64,000 nt of DNA from Rhizobium sp. S152 (lineage in GTDB: Bacteria > Pseudomonadota > Alphaproteobacteria > Rhizobiales > Rhizobiaceae), in the NCBI RefSeq assembly GCF_030380735.1, contig NZ_JAUDRZ010000030.1:394045-458044 (forward strand), given 5' to 3'. This document shows positions 38,765 through 45,270 of the stretch, piece after piece. The first letter of the stretch is position 1. The number at the start of each line of letters is the position of its first letter. Below the pieces are notes generated by a model. The model saw only the letters and a program-made list of their open reading frames with translations. It was not told the origin of the DNA and did no database searches. A program made the position numbers and the translations under genes.

Positions 38765-38780
38765 ATGCAATACATTGCAT
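38765..38780. promoter_or_regulatory. 16-bp palindrome upstream of the acyltransferase
   Basis: ATGCAAT (38765-38771), AC, ATTGCAT (38774-38780) form a near-perfect palindrome about 115 bp before the acyltransferase start, within a 290-bp gap that is visibly AT-rich compared with its neighbours. It could be a repressor site. No other signal was recognised in the gap. Confidence 0.35.
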
Positions 38781-38895
38781 TTTCGTGATAGCTTCCTGAC
38801 GTCTATTTGGAAAGTCGATGCGAAGACAATAATATTGGGAAATATCGCGCAGATTTGCCCTGAGGGGATCTGAGAAATAGCGGGCGACCAGCGGG

Positions 38896-40044
38896 ATGAA
38901 GACCTCATCAAAAACGCGCATGGCTTACCTTGAAGCTGCACGGGGAATAGCCTCGATCATCGTGGTCTTTCATCATTTCCTGCTTGGGTTTTCACCATCA
39001 CTCAAGGCGTCCGTGACAGAAGGTGGGCTGGCACACACGCCGCTTTATCTGTTCGTAAACGGCACCGGCGCCGTGGCTTTTTTCTTTGCACTCTCCGGCT
39101 TTGTGCTGACACTCAAGTTTTATCAGCAATTCTCGGCCTCGGATTTGGCCGCCGCGATCGTCAAACGGCTACCGCGGCTTGCGCTCCCGACTGGGTTGAG
39201 CATGATCATCGGCGCCGCGATCCTGCTTTATCTGCCTGATTCATACGTTGCCGCAGCCAGGATCACAGGATCTGGGTGGCTTGCGACTTTTGCCGGTGTG
39301 GGGTTCTCGCAGGATTTCGTTCCCGGCTTTGCGGATGCTGCGCGCAATTCGCTTCTCGTCTTTCTTTGGCCTGGTCATAGCCAGTACAATTCGAACCTGT
39401 GGACGATGGTATTCGAGTTCTACGGCAGCTTGCTGGTCTTTGGGTTGGTGGCGATATGTAGTCTCGCGCCGTTGCGTCGCCAGGGAGCCGTCGTCGCAAT
39501 CCATCTTCTTCTGGTTTTGATCTGCGTCGTCCTGCATAAGTTGAATTTCGTGCCTTTCATCGCGGGGTCGTTGATCGCCTTTTTCTATTGCAAACGCCCC
39601 GCCTTGTTTCAGCTTGCACCTTCGGCGGTCGGCGTGCTGATCCTCATCATGCTGGCAGGCTATTCGACTGATAACGAGACCGCGCTCATCCTGGCCGCGG
39701 GGGCGACGATGATCCTGCTCCTGGGCGTCCCGTTGCTTGAGCGTCGGCTTGGCGGCACGGTCGGGCTCTACCTTGGCCAGCTATCGTTCCCTCTCTATCT
39801 GGTGCACGTGCTCGTTCTCGTCAGTGCGACCAGTGCTGCCTACACCGCGCTTGCGGGCTACGCATTGCCGCGTTGGAGTGTGTTGATGCTCTGCCTTGGT
39901 TTGACCTGGGTAATCTCGCTCACAGCGGCTATCCCGTTCATGCTGCTGGAAAGAGTCTGGGTCCCAGCACTTAATAGGTGGACACGGGCATTCCTGCGGT
40001 TCGTCAGGATGCCAACCGAGATTCAGCTCCCTGACGCAAAATGA
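38896..40044 (+). CDS. Acyltransferase 3 family membrane protein
   Basis: A 382-residue protein with about ten spans, OafA/NodX-like. The start region MAYLEAARGIASIIVVFHHF contains the conserved catalytic histidines, and VNGTGAVAFFFALSGFVLTLKF and SFPLYLVHVLVLV are family marks. It probably acylates a surface sugar such as an O-antigen, exopolysaccharide or glucan. It is the last host gene before the prophage, preceded by an AT-rich gap, and may be an accessory gene. ATG 38920 is an alternative start. Confidence 0.9.
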   Translation: MKTSSKTRMAYLEAARGIASIIVVFHHFLLGFSPSLKASVTEGGLAHTPLYLFVNGTGAVAFFFALSGFVLTLKFYQQFSASDLAAAIVKRLPRLALPTGLSMIIGAAILLYLPDSYVAAARITGSGWLATFAGVGFSQDFVPGFADAARNSLLVFLWPGHSQYNSNLWTMVFEFYGSLLVFGLVAICSLAPLRRQGAVVAIHLLLVLICVVLHKLNFVPFIAGSLIAFFYCKRPALFQLAPSAVGVLILIMLAGYSTDNETALILAAGATMILLLGVPLLERRLGGTVGLYLGQLSFPLYLVHVLVLVSATSAAYTALAGYALPRWSVLMLCLGLTWVISLTAAIPFMLLERVWVPALNRWTRAFLRFVRMPTEIQLPDAK

Positions 40045-40244
40045 GTCCCCCTCGGTCCTCATTTTCCAATCGTTGACATAACGGTGTGTCTGTTCGGAAA
40101 CGGCCGTATCGCCCATCGTCAGGCCAAATCGGCAACGCAGTGCCACACCTGATTTCGGTGTGGCGGAACGGTTCAAGTAGAAATTGCCATAACTGAAAGA
40201 TTCAGGCGCTATTTCGGATGGTTGTCGATGTGGCTGAAATATAT
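40045..40244. other. Gap between the acyltransferase and the attachment site
   Basis: About 200 bp without a gene. CACACC-type inverted sequence near 40143-40163 (CCACACCTGATTTCGGTGTGG) forms a 7-bp hairpin without a T run. No transcript start or gene recognised. Confidence 0.4.
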
Positions 40245-40288
40245 TGGAGGCCTCGCCCGGAATTGAACCGGGGTACAAGGATTTGCAG
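40245..40288 (-). other. 3' fragment of a tRNA-Cys gene: left attachment site
   Basis: On the minus strand the sequence begins in an anticodon loop (CTGCAAA, anticodon GCA), continues with TCCTTG, a perfect T arm CCCGG-TTCAATT-CCGGG, acceptor CGAGGCC, T and encoded CCA (40247-40245). No matching 5' half lies beyond 40288. This is what remains at one end when an element inserts into a tRNA gene and supplies a new 3' half at the other. The intact tRNA-Cys should lie past 64000. Confidence 0.75.
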
Positions 40289-40348
40289 GCTTTTCATGGG
40301 CATTGAAATCTATACAGAATTTCGCGGCGTGTCGCGTTCATGTTGCGA

Positions 40349-41542
40349 TCAGCTCAGGAGCGAGCTTGCCGCCTCGGCCAATTCTGTGCCGTCATCCGTC
40401 CGCGGGAACAGGTGTCCGTAGACGTCCATCGTCATCACGATCGACGAGTGCCCCATCCTTTCTTGCACCATCTTCGGGGGCAAGCCAAGACCGCCGTCTT
40501 CCTTGCGATTGATCAGCCAACTCGCATAGAAATGGCGCAGCGCGTGCAAGCCGGGGTACTTCGCGGCAAGTATAGGATTGCCCTTGGCGTCCTTCTTTCC
40601 GCTATTCACGGTGACGCCGGCGCGAACCATTGCAGGCTGCAGGCCCTTTGAAACCACGTTCGAGTGCGAGCGTGAATCTCCGTCGGGATTGGCGAAGACG
40701 AAGTCGGTGCCGTTGGCTTGCTTCAGCTTCTGCTGCTTGAGGGCGCTGATGACCAAGGGAGGGACGGGGATCGTCCTGATCCCTGCTTCGGACTTCGGCT
40801 TGCCGATTTTCCGATACTGGTCCACCCGCTGCCGTATCGTGATCTCGGCGCGCTTCATATCGACATCCTGCCAGCGCAAACCGCGCAGCTCGGATGACCG
40901 CATTCCCGTGAAAATGACAGTGAGCAGGAGAGGGCGCCAGTTCCCCTCCAGGGCAGCAATGAGAGCTTTGATCTCGTCGCGCGTCGGTATATCGACGCCG
41001 ACCTCAAGGCGCCCCTTCTGGCGTCGCTCAGACCGCCGCTCGCGGCCTTTCCTTCCGCCTCTTATGTCTCGAACCGGGTTGCGAGATCCCAAGCCTCGCT
41101 CGATGGCGTCTCCAAATATCGAACCCAACGACGTCAGGACCTTCTTCGTCATCGCGGCCGATCGGCCTTCGCTTCTCAAGCGGTCTTCAAACTCGCGGAC
41201 GGACGGCACCGAAGCCTTGGACAGTAGCGTCGAGCCGATGAACGGAACGATGTGGTTTTGAAGGTGGTTCTTCCGCTGGTCGACGGTCGAGCGCTCCAGG
41301 CCAGCATTCTCACCTGAAGCAATCCAGAGCTTGCCAGCCTTCTCGATGGTAACACTCGCACTATCCGCTACGTGGGTGCCTTCGCGGACCTCGACGCTGG
41401 CTGTCGCCGAGAATGCGTCGGCTTCTTTCTTCTTCTGAAAGGTCTTCAGCCTGCGGATGCCGGTCGTGTCGACATAATCGACGACCCACGCCGACTTCTC
41501 CACGCCTTTAGGTGTCTTCCATTCCCTCTTTCTAACGCTCAT
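40349..41542 (-). CDS. int: Tyrosine-type integrase
   Basis: A 397-residue site-specific recombinase that inserts and excises the prophage at tRNA-Cys. The N-terminal arm-binding and SAM-like core-binding domains occupy residues 1-175. Catalytic residues: Arg near 212 in TGMRSSELRGLRW, H-x-x-R near 331-334 in HALRHFYASWL, and Tyr near 375 in MTMDVYGHLF. The full set is present. ATG 41542 is chosen; the preceding in-frame start is TTG. It ends 61 bp from the attachment fragment and follows the ribbon-helix-helix gene on the same strand. Confidence 0.95.
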   Translation of the reverse strand: MSVRKREWKTPKGVEKSAWVVDYVDTTGIRRLKTFQKKKEADAFSATASVEVREGTHVADSASVTIEKAGKLWIASGENAGLERSTVDQRKNHLQNHIVPFIGSTLLSKASVPSVREFEDRLRSEGRSAAMTKKVLTSLGSIFGDAIERGLGSRNPVRDIRGGRKGRERRSERRQKGRLEVGVDIPTRDEIKALIAALEGNWRPLLLTVIFTGMRSSELRGLRWQDVDMKRAEITIRQRVDQYRKIGKPKSEAGIRTIPVPPLVISALKQQKLKQANGTDFVFANPDGDSRSHSNVVSKGLQPAMVRAGVTVNSGKKDAKGNPILAAKYPGLHALRHFYASWLINRKEDGGLGLPPKMVQERMGHSSIVMTMDVYGHLFPRTDDGTELAEAASSLLS

Positions 41543-41558
41543 GGCCAAACGCTCCCTC

Positions 41559-42152
41559 TCAGAAAGGTATGTCGTCGTCTAGGTCGCGGCTGTACTTGGC
41601 TTGCGTCTTCGGAGGTTCCTCCTTCTTCTCCGGCTCTCTGAGCGGCTCCTTCACCGGCCAGTCAGGCGCTTTCAAATTGGATTTCCTGAGAGCTTCCTGC
41701 ATGGCTTTACCAGCTCCGAACCAGTCTCCTCCCTGAGCCTTATTGTCTTCGTGGATCTGAATGAACTCATCGATCCGAGGCCACAAAATATCTATATAGT
41801 GATTAAGTGGGATCGTCTTGTTTCTGGTCGCGAAGAAAAACGGCCAATGCGTTTTGGCAAACTCGAGTCGCCTTTCCTCTTCAAATGTCGGGAAGAACTC
41901 ACGGCGGCTGGCAAGGTTGAGGCTCCGAACGCCTTCGCTGACGTCCCAGAATTCATCCCAGGTAAGTTGATGGCCATATTCTCGATCGACGACGGTCTCT
42001 TGAGCCGCGGCCGCGACGATTGCTCGCTCGACGACCGTAGTAATGGTTTGGCCTTTTAAGCGGGACATATACTCCAAGATGAACCGCGTTTTTGGATCCA
42101 GCCTGATTGTCAGTGTTTCGGTTTTCCCAGACTTGGTTGTGTCTTTCGCCAT
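41559..42152 (-). CDS. Ribbon-helix-helix protein with an SSB-like C-terminal tip
   Basis: A 197-residue protein. The N-terminus (residues 11-50: TETLTIRLDPKTRFILEYMS, then GQTITTVVERAIVAAA) is a ribbon-helix-helix DNA-binding pattern. The middle is a larger alpha/beta region with many aromatic residues (RREFFPTFEEERR, THWPFFFATRNK). The last ten residues, SRDLDDDIPF, reproduce the acidic DDDIPF tip with which SSB recruits repair and replication enzymes, after a Pro/Lys/Glu-rich linker as in SSB. It could be a repressor, an excision co-factor or a host-protein recruiter. It is cotranscribed with int. Confidence 0.7.
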   Translation of the reverse strand: MAKDTTKSGKTETLTIRLDPKTRFILEYMSRLKGQTITTVVERAIVAAAAQETVVDREYGHQLTWDEFWDVSEGVRSLNLASRREFFPTFEEERRLEFAKTHWPFFFATRNKTIPLNHYIDILWPRIDEFIQIHEDNKAQGGDWFGAGKAMQEALRKSNLKAPDWPVKEPLREPEKKEEPPKTQAKYSRDLDDDIPF

Positions 42153-42190
42153 ATCTCAATCCCCGTTGTCCACACGCACTTACACGTAAT

Positions 42191-42263
42191 GCACGACAAG
42201 TGCAAATAATGCTTGACGACTCCGCCCGCTTGGTTAATTCTCCGTGTACTTTCACATAAGTAC
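42191..42263. promoter_or_regulatory. Divergent early promoter/operator region
   Basis: Between the leftward gene (start 42152) and the rightward operon (start 42279). GCAC-gacaa-GTGC (42191-42203) and GTACTT-tcacat-AAGTAC (42246-42263) are inverted repeats; TTGACG at 42213-42218 is a possible -35 element for rightward transcription. The arrangement suggests the lysis-lysogeny switch, with the ribbon-helix-helix or the HTH protein as binder. Confidence 0.45.
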
Positions 42264-42278
42264 AAAGGAGGCATGTGA

Positions 42279-42476
42279 ATGACGAACGTAGGGGAAACGA
42301 GTGTCGAGCTCGAGTTGGTTTGGGAGGTCGATCAAATTGCGAAACTGATTGGCCGCACGCATCGGCAGACAAACCATCTGCTGGCAAAGGGGCAACTGCC
42401 TGCAAAGAAGGTTGGGGGACGGTGGGTCGCCGAGCGCAGCAAGCTCATCGCCTTTTTCATGGAGAGTGCAGCGTGA
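42279..42476 (+). CDS. Small helix-turn-helix (excisionase/MerR-like) protein
   Basis: A 65-residue protein: VWEVDQIAKLIGRTHRQTNH then LLAKGQLPAKKVGGRWVAER is the winged helix-turn-helix typical of excisionases and phage regulators. Strong GGAGG before the ATG. As first gene rightward from the divergent region it could be a Cro- or Xis-like switch factor. Its stop overlaps a GTG start of the next frame. Confidence 0.75.
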   Translation: MTNVGETSVELELVWEVDQIAKLIGRTHRQTNHLLAKGQLPAKKVGGRWVAERSKLIAFFMESAA

Positions 42477-42553
42477 CCCAGAAAGCAAATGGCCCGGCAA
42501 GCGTTGGCGCGCTTCCGGACCGTGGTTCCATCAATTCCGAGCAGGAGAAAGAT

Positions 42554-42871
42554 ATGAACAAGGCAGTAGATAACACGACTTCGAATTCAGGACCAGCCCG
42601 CAACTTCGCCGGTCGTACTCACAAGGAGATTTTGGACGCTCTGGAAGATGTCGATGTCTCAATCGGCGAACTGCGCCGCGCGACCATGGTGCTGGACGAG
42701 TACGTGAATTTCGAAATCAGGGCTGGCAACTGCGGTCGCTTCAAAGAGCATTGCAACCTTACCCCCGAACAGGTCGACGGCATTCTCTACATGCTCGTCC
42801 ATGTGCGGGACATGTGCTGGAATTTGGAGAGGGCGAATGACCGAGCCTATGGGCGGGAGGCACAGTCATGA
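42554..42871 (+). CDS. Early phage protein, unknown
   Basis: A 105-residue protein, mainly helical (THKEILDALEDVDVSIGELR; LTPEQVDGILYMLVHVRDMC). No family recognised. AGGAG lies seven bases before ATG 42554. A GTG at 42473, overlapping the preceding stop as GTGA and with its own GGAG, would give a longer 132-residue form; both are possible. Its stop overlaps the next start as ATGA. Confidence 0.6.
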   Translation: MNKAVDNTTSNSGPARNFAGRTHKEILDALEDVDVSIGELRRATMVLDEYVNFEIRAGNCGRFKEHCNLTPEQVDGILYMLVHVRDMCWNLERANDRAYGREAQS

Positions 42872-43341
42872 GCAAGCCCATAACCGCACGTATCGCCACC
42901 GATCTTTCTGCTGTTTCACGCCGCCGATTCCTCGGGGTGGTCGCTGTCGCCGCCATCCCCGCGACGGCGACGGTGGCCGGCCCCTCCGTTGCTGCGCCAA
43001 TGTCGGCGCAAGAGCGTTTTGACTTCCACATGGCCGAACTCAAGAAGGCCGCGGAAGAAATAGACCCCACGATCGGCGAATGGGTTTACGCCGGCAAGCC
43101 CGGCAACGGTACGCCTTGCACCTTAGTTTTGACGGCGTACCGCAGGACCGGTCAATATGAAGGTGACGGCTTATACGAGGCGGGCTCCCCGAACTGGAAT
43201 GGCAAGCGAACCAAGTATGAGGTTCGCCTTATCGCGCCCAGTTCAGAAGGCCAGCGGCGGTTTGAAGTCTCTTGCCCCGGTGAACGGATGCATTTGACCG
43301 AAACCAAGCTCCGTACCTTCATCGGGCGGAGGGTCGCGTGA
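42868..43341 (+). CDS. Phage protein with a Tat-type signal sequence
   Basis: A 157-residue protein. Residues 14-45 show a twin-arginine signal: SRRRFLGVVAVAAIPATATV followed by AGPSVAAP, matching S-R-R-x-F-L-x. The mature part has ERFDFHMAELKKAAEEIDPT and a beta-rich region with two cysteines. A folded phage product exported through the Tat system could alter the envelope, for instance in superinfection exclusion, but no family is recognised. It overlaps its neighbours by ATGA junctions within the early operon. Confidence 0.7.
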   Translation: MSKPITARIATDLSAVSRRRFLGVVAVAAIPATATVAGPSVAAPMSAQERFDFHMAELKKAAEEIDPTIGEWVYAGKPGNGTPCTLVLTAYRRTGQYEGDGLYEAGSPNWNGKRTKYEVRLIAPSSEGQRRFEVSCPGERMHLTETKLRTFIGRRVA

Positions 43342-43568
43342 TGACGTCTCCCACCAGCAGCATCAAATCGATGTTCCAGACCCAGGTCAGGAACGCTCGC
43401 ATCGGCGTCGAACAGATCGAAGCCGTTTCCACGCATCTGGCCCAGTTGATGCACAACTTCCACGGCAACCTTTCCGGCCACGGCTGGGAGATTTGCGTCA
43501 GTCACGAGGTTGGTGCGGAAATGATCCTCATCAAGCCCGCGCGCAGAGGTTTGGGGGTGACCCGATGA
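43341..43568 (+). CDS. Early phage protein, unknown
   Basis: A 75-residue protein with a helical centre (RNARIGVEQIEAVSTHLAQL) and a C-terminal EICVSHEVGAEMILIKPARR strand pair. No family recognised. ATG 43341 overlaps the previous stop, and its own stop overlaps the next start. Confidence 0.6.
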   Translation: MTSPTSSIKSMFQTQVRNARIGVEQIEAVSTHLAQLMHNFHGNLSGHGWEICVSHEVGAEMILIKPARRGLGVTR

Positions 43569-43834
43569 CTCAGTCTCTCACCAAGCGCGAACAACTGGAA
43601 CTTCGGATCGAAGAGATGATCGCCCTTCTCGATCTGCTCGATGGAGATCCAGATCTCGAAGAAAACGGCGACGAGCGCGACGTCGGCATGCCGGCTTGTT
43701 GGGCTCAGTCATACAAGTCCGGCCAGACCCTCATCCTCGAAGACGACGAGGACGGTGGCGACACCGAGCCGAACGGCGACGAATTGGACACTGGTTCTTC
43801 CGAAGACGAAGGAGGCGTTGGCCCATGGCACTGA
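43565..43834 (+). CDS. Acidic early phage protein
   Basis: An 89-residue, very acidic protein: an N-terminal helix (LTKREQLELRIEEMIALLDL) and a disordered tail of Asp, Glu, Gly and Ser (LEDDEDGGDTEPNGDELDTG). Strongly acidic small phage proteins can mimic DNA or occupy basic host sites, but this is conjecture. Overlaps both neighbours. Confidence 0.6.
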   Translation: MTQSLTKREQLELRIEEMIALLDLLDGDPDLEENGDERDVGMPACWAQSYKSGQTLILEDDEDGGDTEPNGDELDTGSSEDEGGVGPWH

Positions 43835-44163
43835 CACCCGAAGCAGGTACGGCAAACAAGGCGCCAAAAGCTCCTACCAAAATGCGCGTTCAGATCATCG
43901 ACAAGGGGCTTCCCGTCGGCCTTCCGGTGACCGTGTCCGGACGCGATGCCTGGGCGTTGCAAAGGCTCATCGACGCGGGCGCTCGCGGCTTCAGTTCAGT
44001 CGAAAATCCGGCACCTCGGACTTCGCACTACATCTGGAAGCTTCGCCGGTTCGGCTTCGCCATCGAAACCGAACACGAACCGCACGGCGGCGCCTATCCC
44101 GGCACGCATGCCAGGTATCGGCTGCATTCTGAAATCAAGGTCCTCGAAGGGAGGACGGCATGA
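43825..44163 (+). CDS. Winged-helix-like early phage protein
   Basis: A 112-residue protein. RDAWALQRLIDAGARGFSSV followed by SHYIWKLRRFGFAIETEHEP looks like a compact winged-helix domain of the kind seen in phage accessory genes; the N-terminus is short and basic. GGAGG lies before ATG 43825. It overlaps the previous gene by ten bases and the next by four. Confidence 0.65.
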   Translation: MALTPEAGTANKAPKAPTKMRVQIIDKGLPVGLPVTVSGRDAWALQRLIDAGARGFSSVENPAPRTSHYIWKLRRFGFAIETEHEPHGGAYPGTHARYRLHSEIKVLEGRTA

Positions 44164-44348
44164 CGGAGGCCCGATCTCACCTCGACGATCATGCCGTTAC
44201 GGCAGCAGCAGAGTGGGTCGCGGACAACGAGCCGCGCCCCGACGTTATCCCTGCAATCAAGGACAGGTACGGCCTGTCCGCTCTTCAGGCAGCGGAGGCC
44301 TGCGCGCTGGCGCAGAAGATCCGTGTAGCTCGGAGGGCTGACATATGA
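44160..44348 (+). CDS. Small early phage protein
   Basis: A 62-residue helical protein (DHAVTAAAEWVADNEPRPDV; IKDRYGLSALQAAEACALAQ). The second part resembles a helix-turn-helix (YGLSALQAAEAC) but is short. No family recognised. ATGA overlap with both neighbours. Confidence 0.6.
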   Translation: MTEARSHLDDHAVTAAAEWVADNEPRPDVIPAIKDRYGLSALQAAEACALAQKIRVARRADI

Positions 44349-45088
44349 GGAAGTTTGCATCTGTGCCGCCCCGTGTGTGGCAGGCTGATCTGAAAGCCAT
44401 TCGTGGCGATACTGAAGCCATCGTGGTCCACTATCACCTCACCACGAGCGGGCATGCCAACATGCTCGGCCTGTACTATGTGCCTGTCGCATACATCGCT
44501 CACGAGCTTGGAATTTCCTCAGAAGGGGCTTCGAAGGGGCTTCTGAGCCTCATGCAAGCCGGCATCTGTGAATATGATTTCGATCGTGACCTCGTTTGGG
44601 TGCGAGAGATGGCGGCCGACCAAGTCGCGCCGCAGCTTTCACCAAAAGATAAGCGCGTGAGGGGCATCGCAGAACAGCTCGCCATGCTGCCTATCTGCCC
44701 GACAACGTTGGGCTTTTACCAAAAATATCGTCTTCCATTTCACCTCCATGACGAGCGTTGCCTTGAAGATTTCGAGATGGCTATCACGGATTTTGGCGAA
44801 GCCCCTTCGAAGCCCCTTCGAAGCAAGGAGAAGGACAAGGATAAGGACCTAGGAGAAGGAAAAGGACCATCGGGCTTAGGAACAGCGAGGTCATCAAAAG
44901 CCGCTTCTCCGCAAGAAACTATGTTCACACCGTTTCCCATTCCGTCGTCACCGACCGAGGGGCGAGACTTTCTATCTCGACATCTCGTTCCGAAGTCACA
45001 AATGGATGAGTGCCTGAAGCGGCTCCTCGGCGGCAACCTCACGCCCTTCGATCTCGAAGGTATCGTCGAGACGAGGGGGGCGGCATGA
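44345..45088 (+). CDS. Phage replication-organizer-like protein
   Basis: A 247-residue protein. Residues 12-80 form a winged-helix region (LKAIRGDTEAIVVHYHLTT, YYVPVAYIAHELGISSEGAS, KGLLSLMQAGICEYDFDRDL) like the N-terminal domains of phage replication initiators. A Lys/Asp-rich linker (SKEKDKDKDLGEGKG) and a variable C-terminus follow; no helicase motif is present. The gene contains two copies of an inverted iteron-like repeat, as do initiator genes that hold their own origin (lambda O is the model). Overlaps both neighbours. Confidence 0.65.
   Translation: MRKFASVPPRVWQADLKAIRGDTEAIVVHYHLTTSGHANMLGLYYVPVAYIAHELGISSEGASKGLLSLMQAGICEYDFDRDLVWVREMAADQVAPQLSPKDKRVRGIAEQLAMLPICPTTLGFYQKYRLPFHLHDERCLEDFEMAITDFGEAPSKPLRSKEKDKDKDLGEGKGPSGLGTARSSKAASPQETMFTPFPIPSSPTEGRDFLSRHLVPKSQMDECLKRLLGGNLTPFDLEGIVETRGAA
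44522..44819. repeat. Inverted iteron-like repeats within the replication gene; candidate origin
   Basis: GAAGGGGCTTC occurs twice in tandem at 44522-44532 and 44533-44543. The exact reverse complement, GAAGCCCCTTC, occurs twice in tandem at 44798-44808 and 44809-44819, with a further GAAGC at 44820-44824. So a 22-base block has a perfect inverted partner 254 bp away. Each 11-base unit is itself a 4-bp inverted repeat around GGG or CCC. Confidence 0.75.
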
Positions 45089-45270
45089 AGCAACTCAGCC
45101 TTTTTGACTGGGCAGATGATCAGTCGCGGGACGGGGTTGGTTGGCGCCGATCCGCGGAGATCATCGACGTGATGCCCGCGCTGATCGGAAAGATTGCCGC
45201 CGAACCCGTCTGGCCGCCTACACCGAAGGCCGGGGAACTCATCCTCTTGAGGAGAGGGGCGGCGGCATGA
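45085..45270 (+). CDS. Small early phage protein
   Basis: A 61-residue protein starting MKQLSLFDW, a motif shared by many clamp-binding peptides (QLSLF fits QL-x-L-F), then a Trp/Pro-rich stretch. The pentapeptide at residues 3-7 is the consensus form for binding the DNA polymerase sliding clamp. Function otherwise unknown. ATGA overlaps on both sides. Confidence 0.6.
   Translation: MKQLSLFDWADDQSRDGVGWRRSAEIIDVMPALIGKIAAEPVWPPTPKAGELILLRRGAAA

Noticed and set aside
40245-40330. Complete tRNA-Cys gene at the prophage edge
   Set aside because: The 5' half and D arm are missing; only the 3' part from the anticodon loop is present.
43641-44132. 163-codon alternative frame across the acidic-protein gene
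   Set aside because: Arg/Ser-rich frame crossing two genes that join by regular start/stop overlaps.
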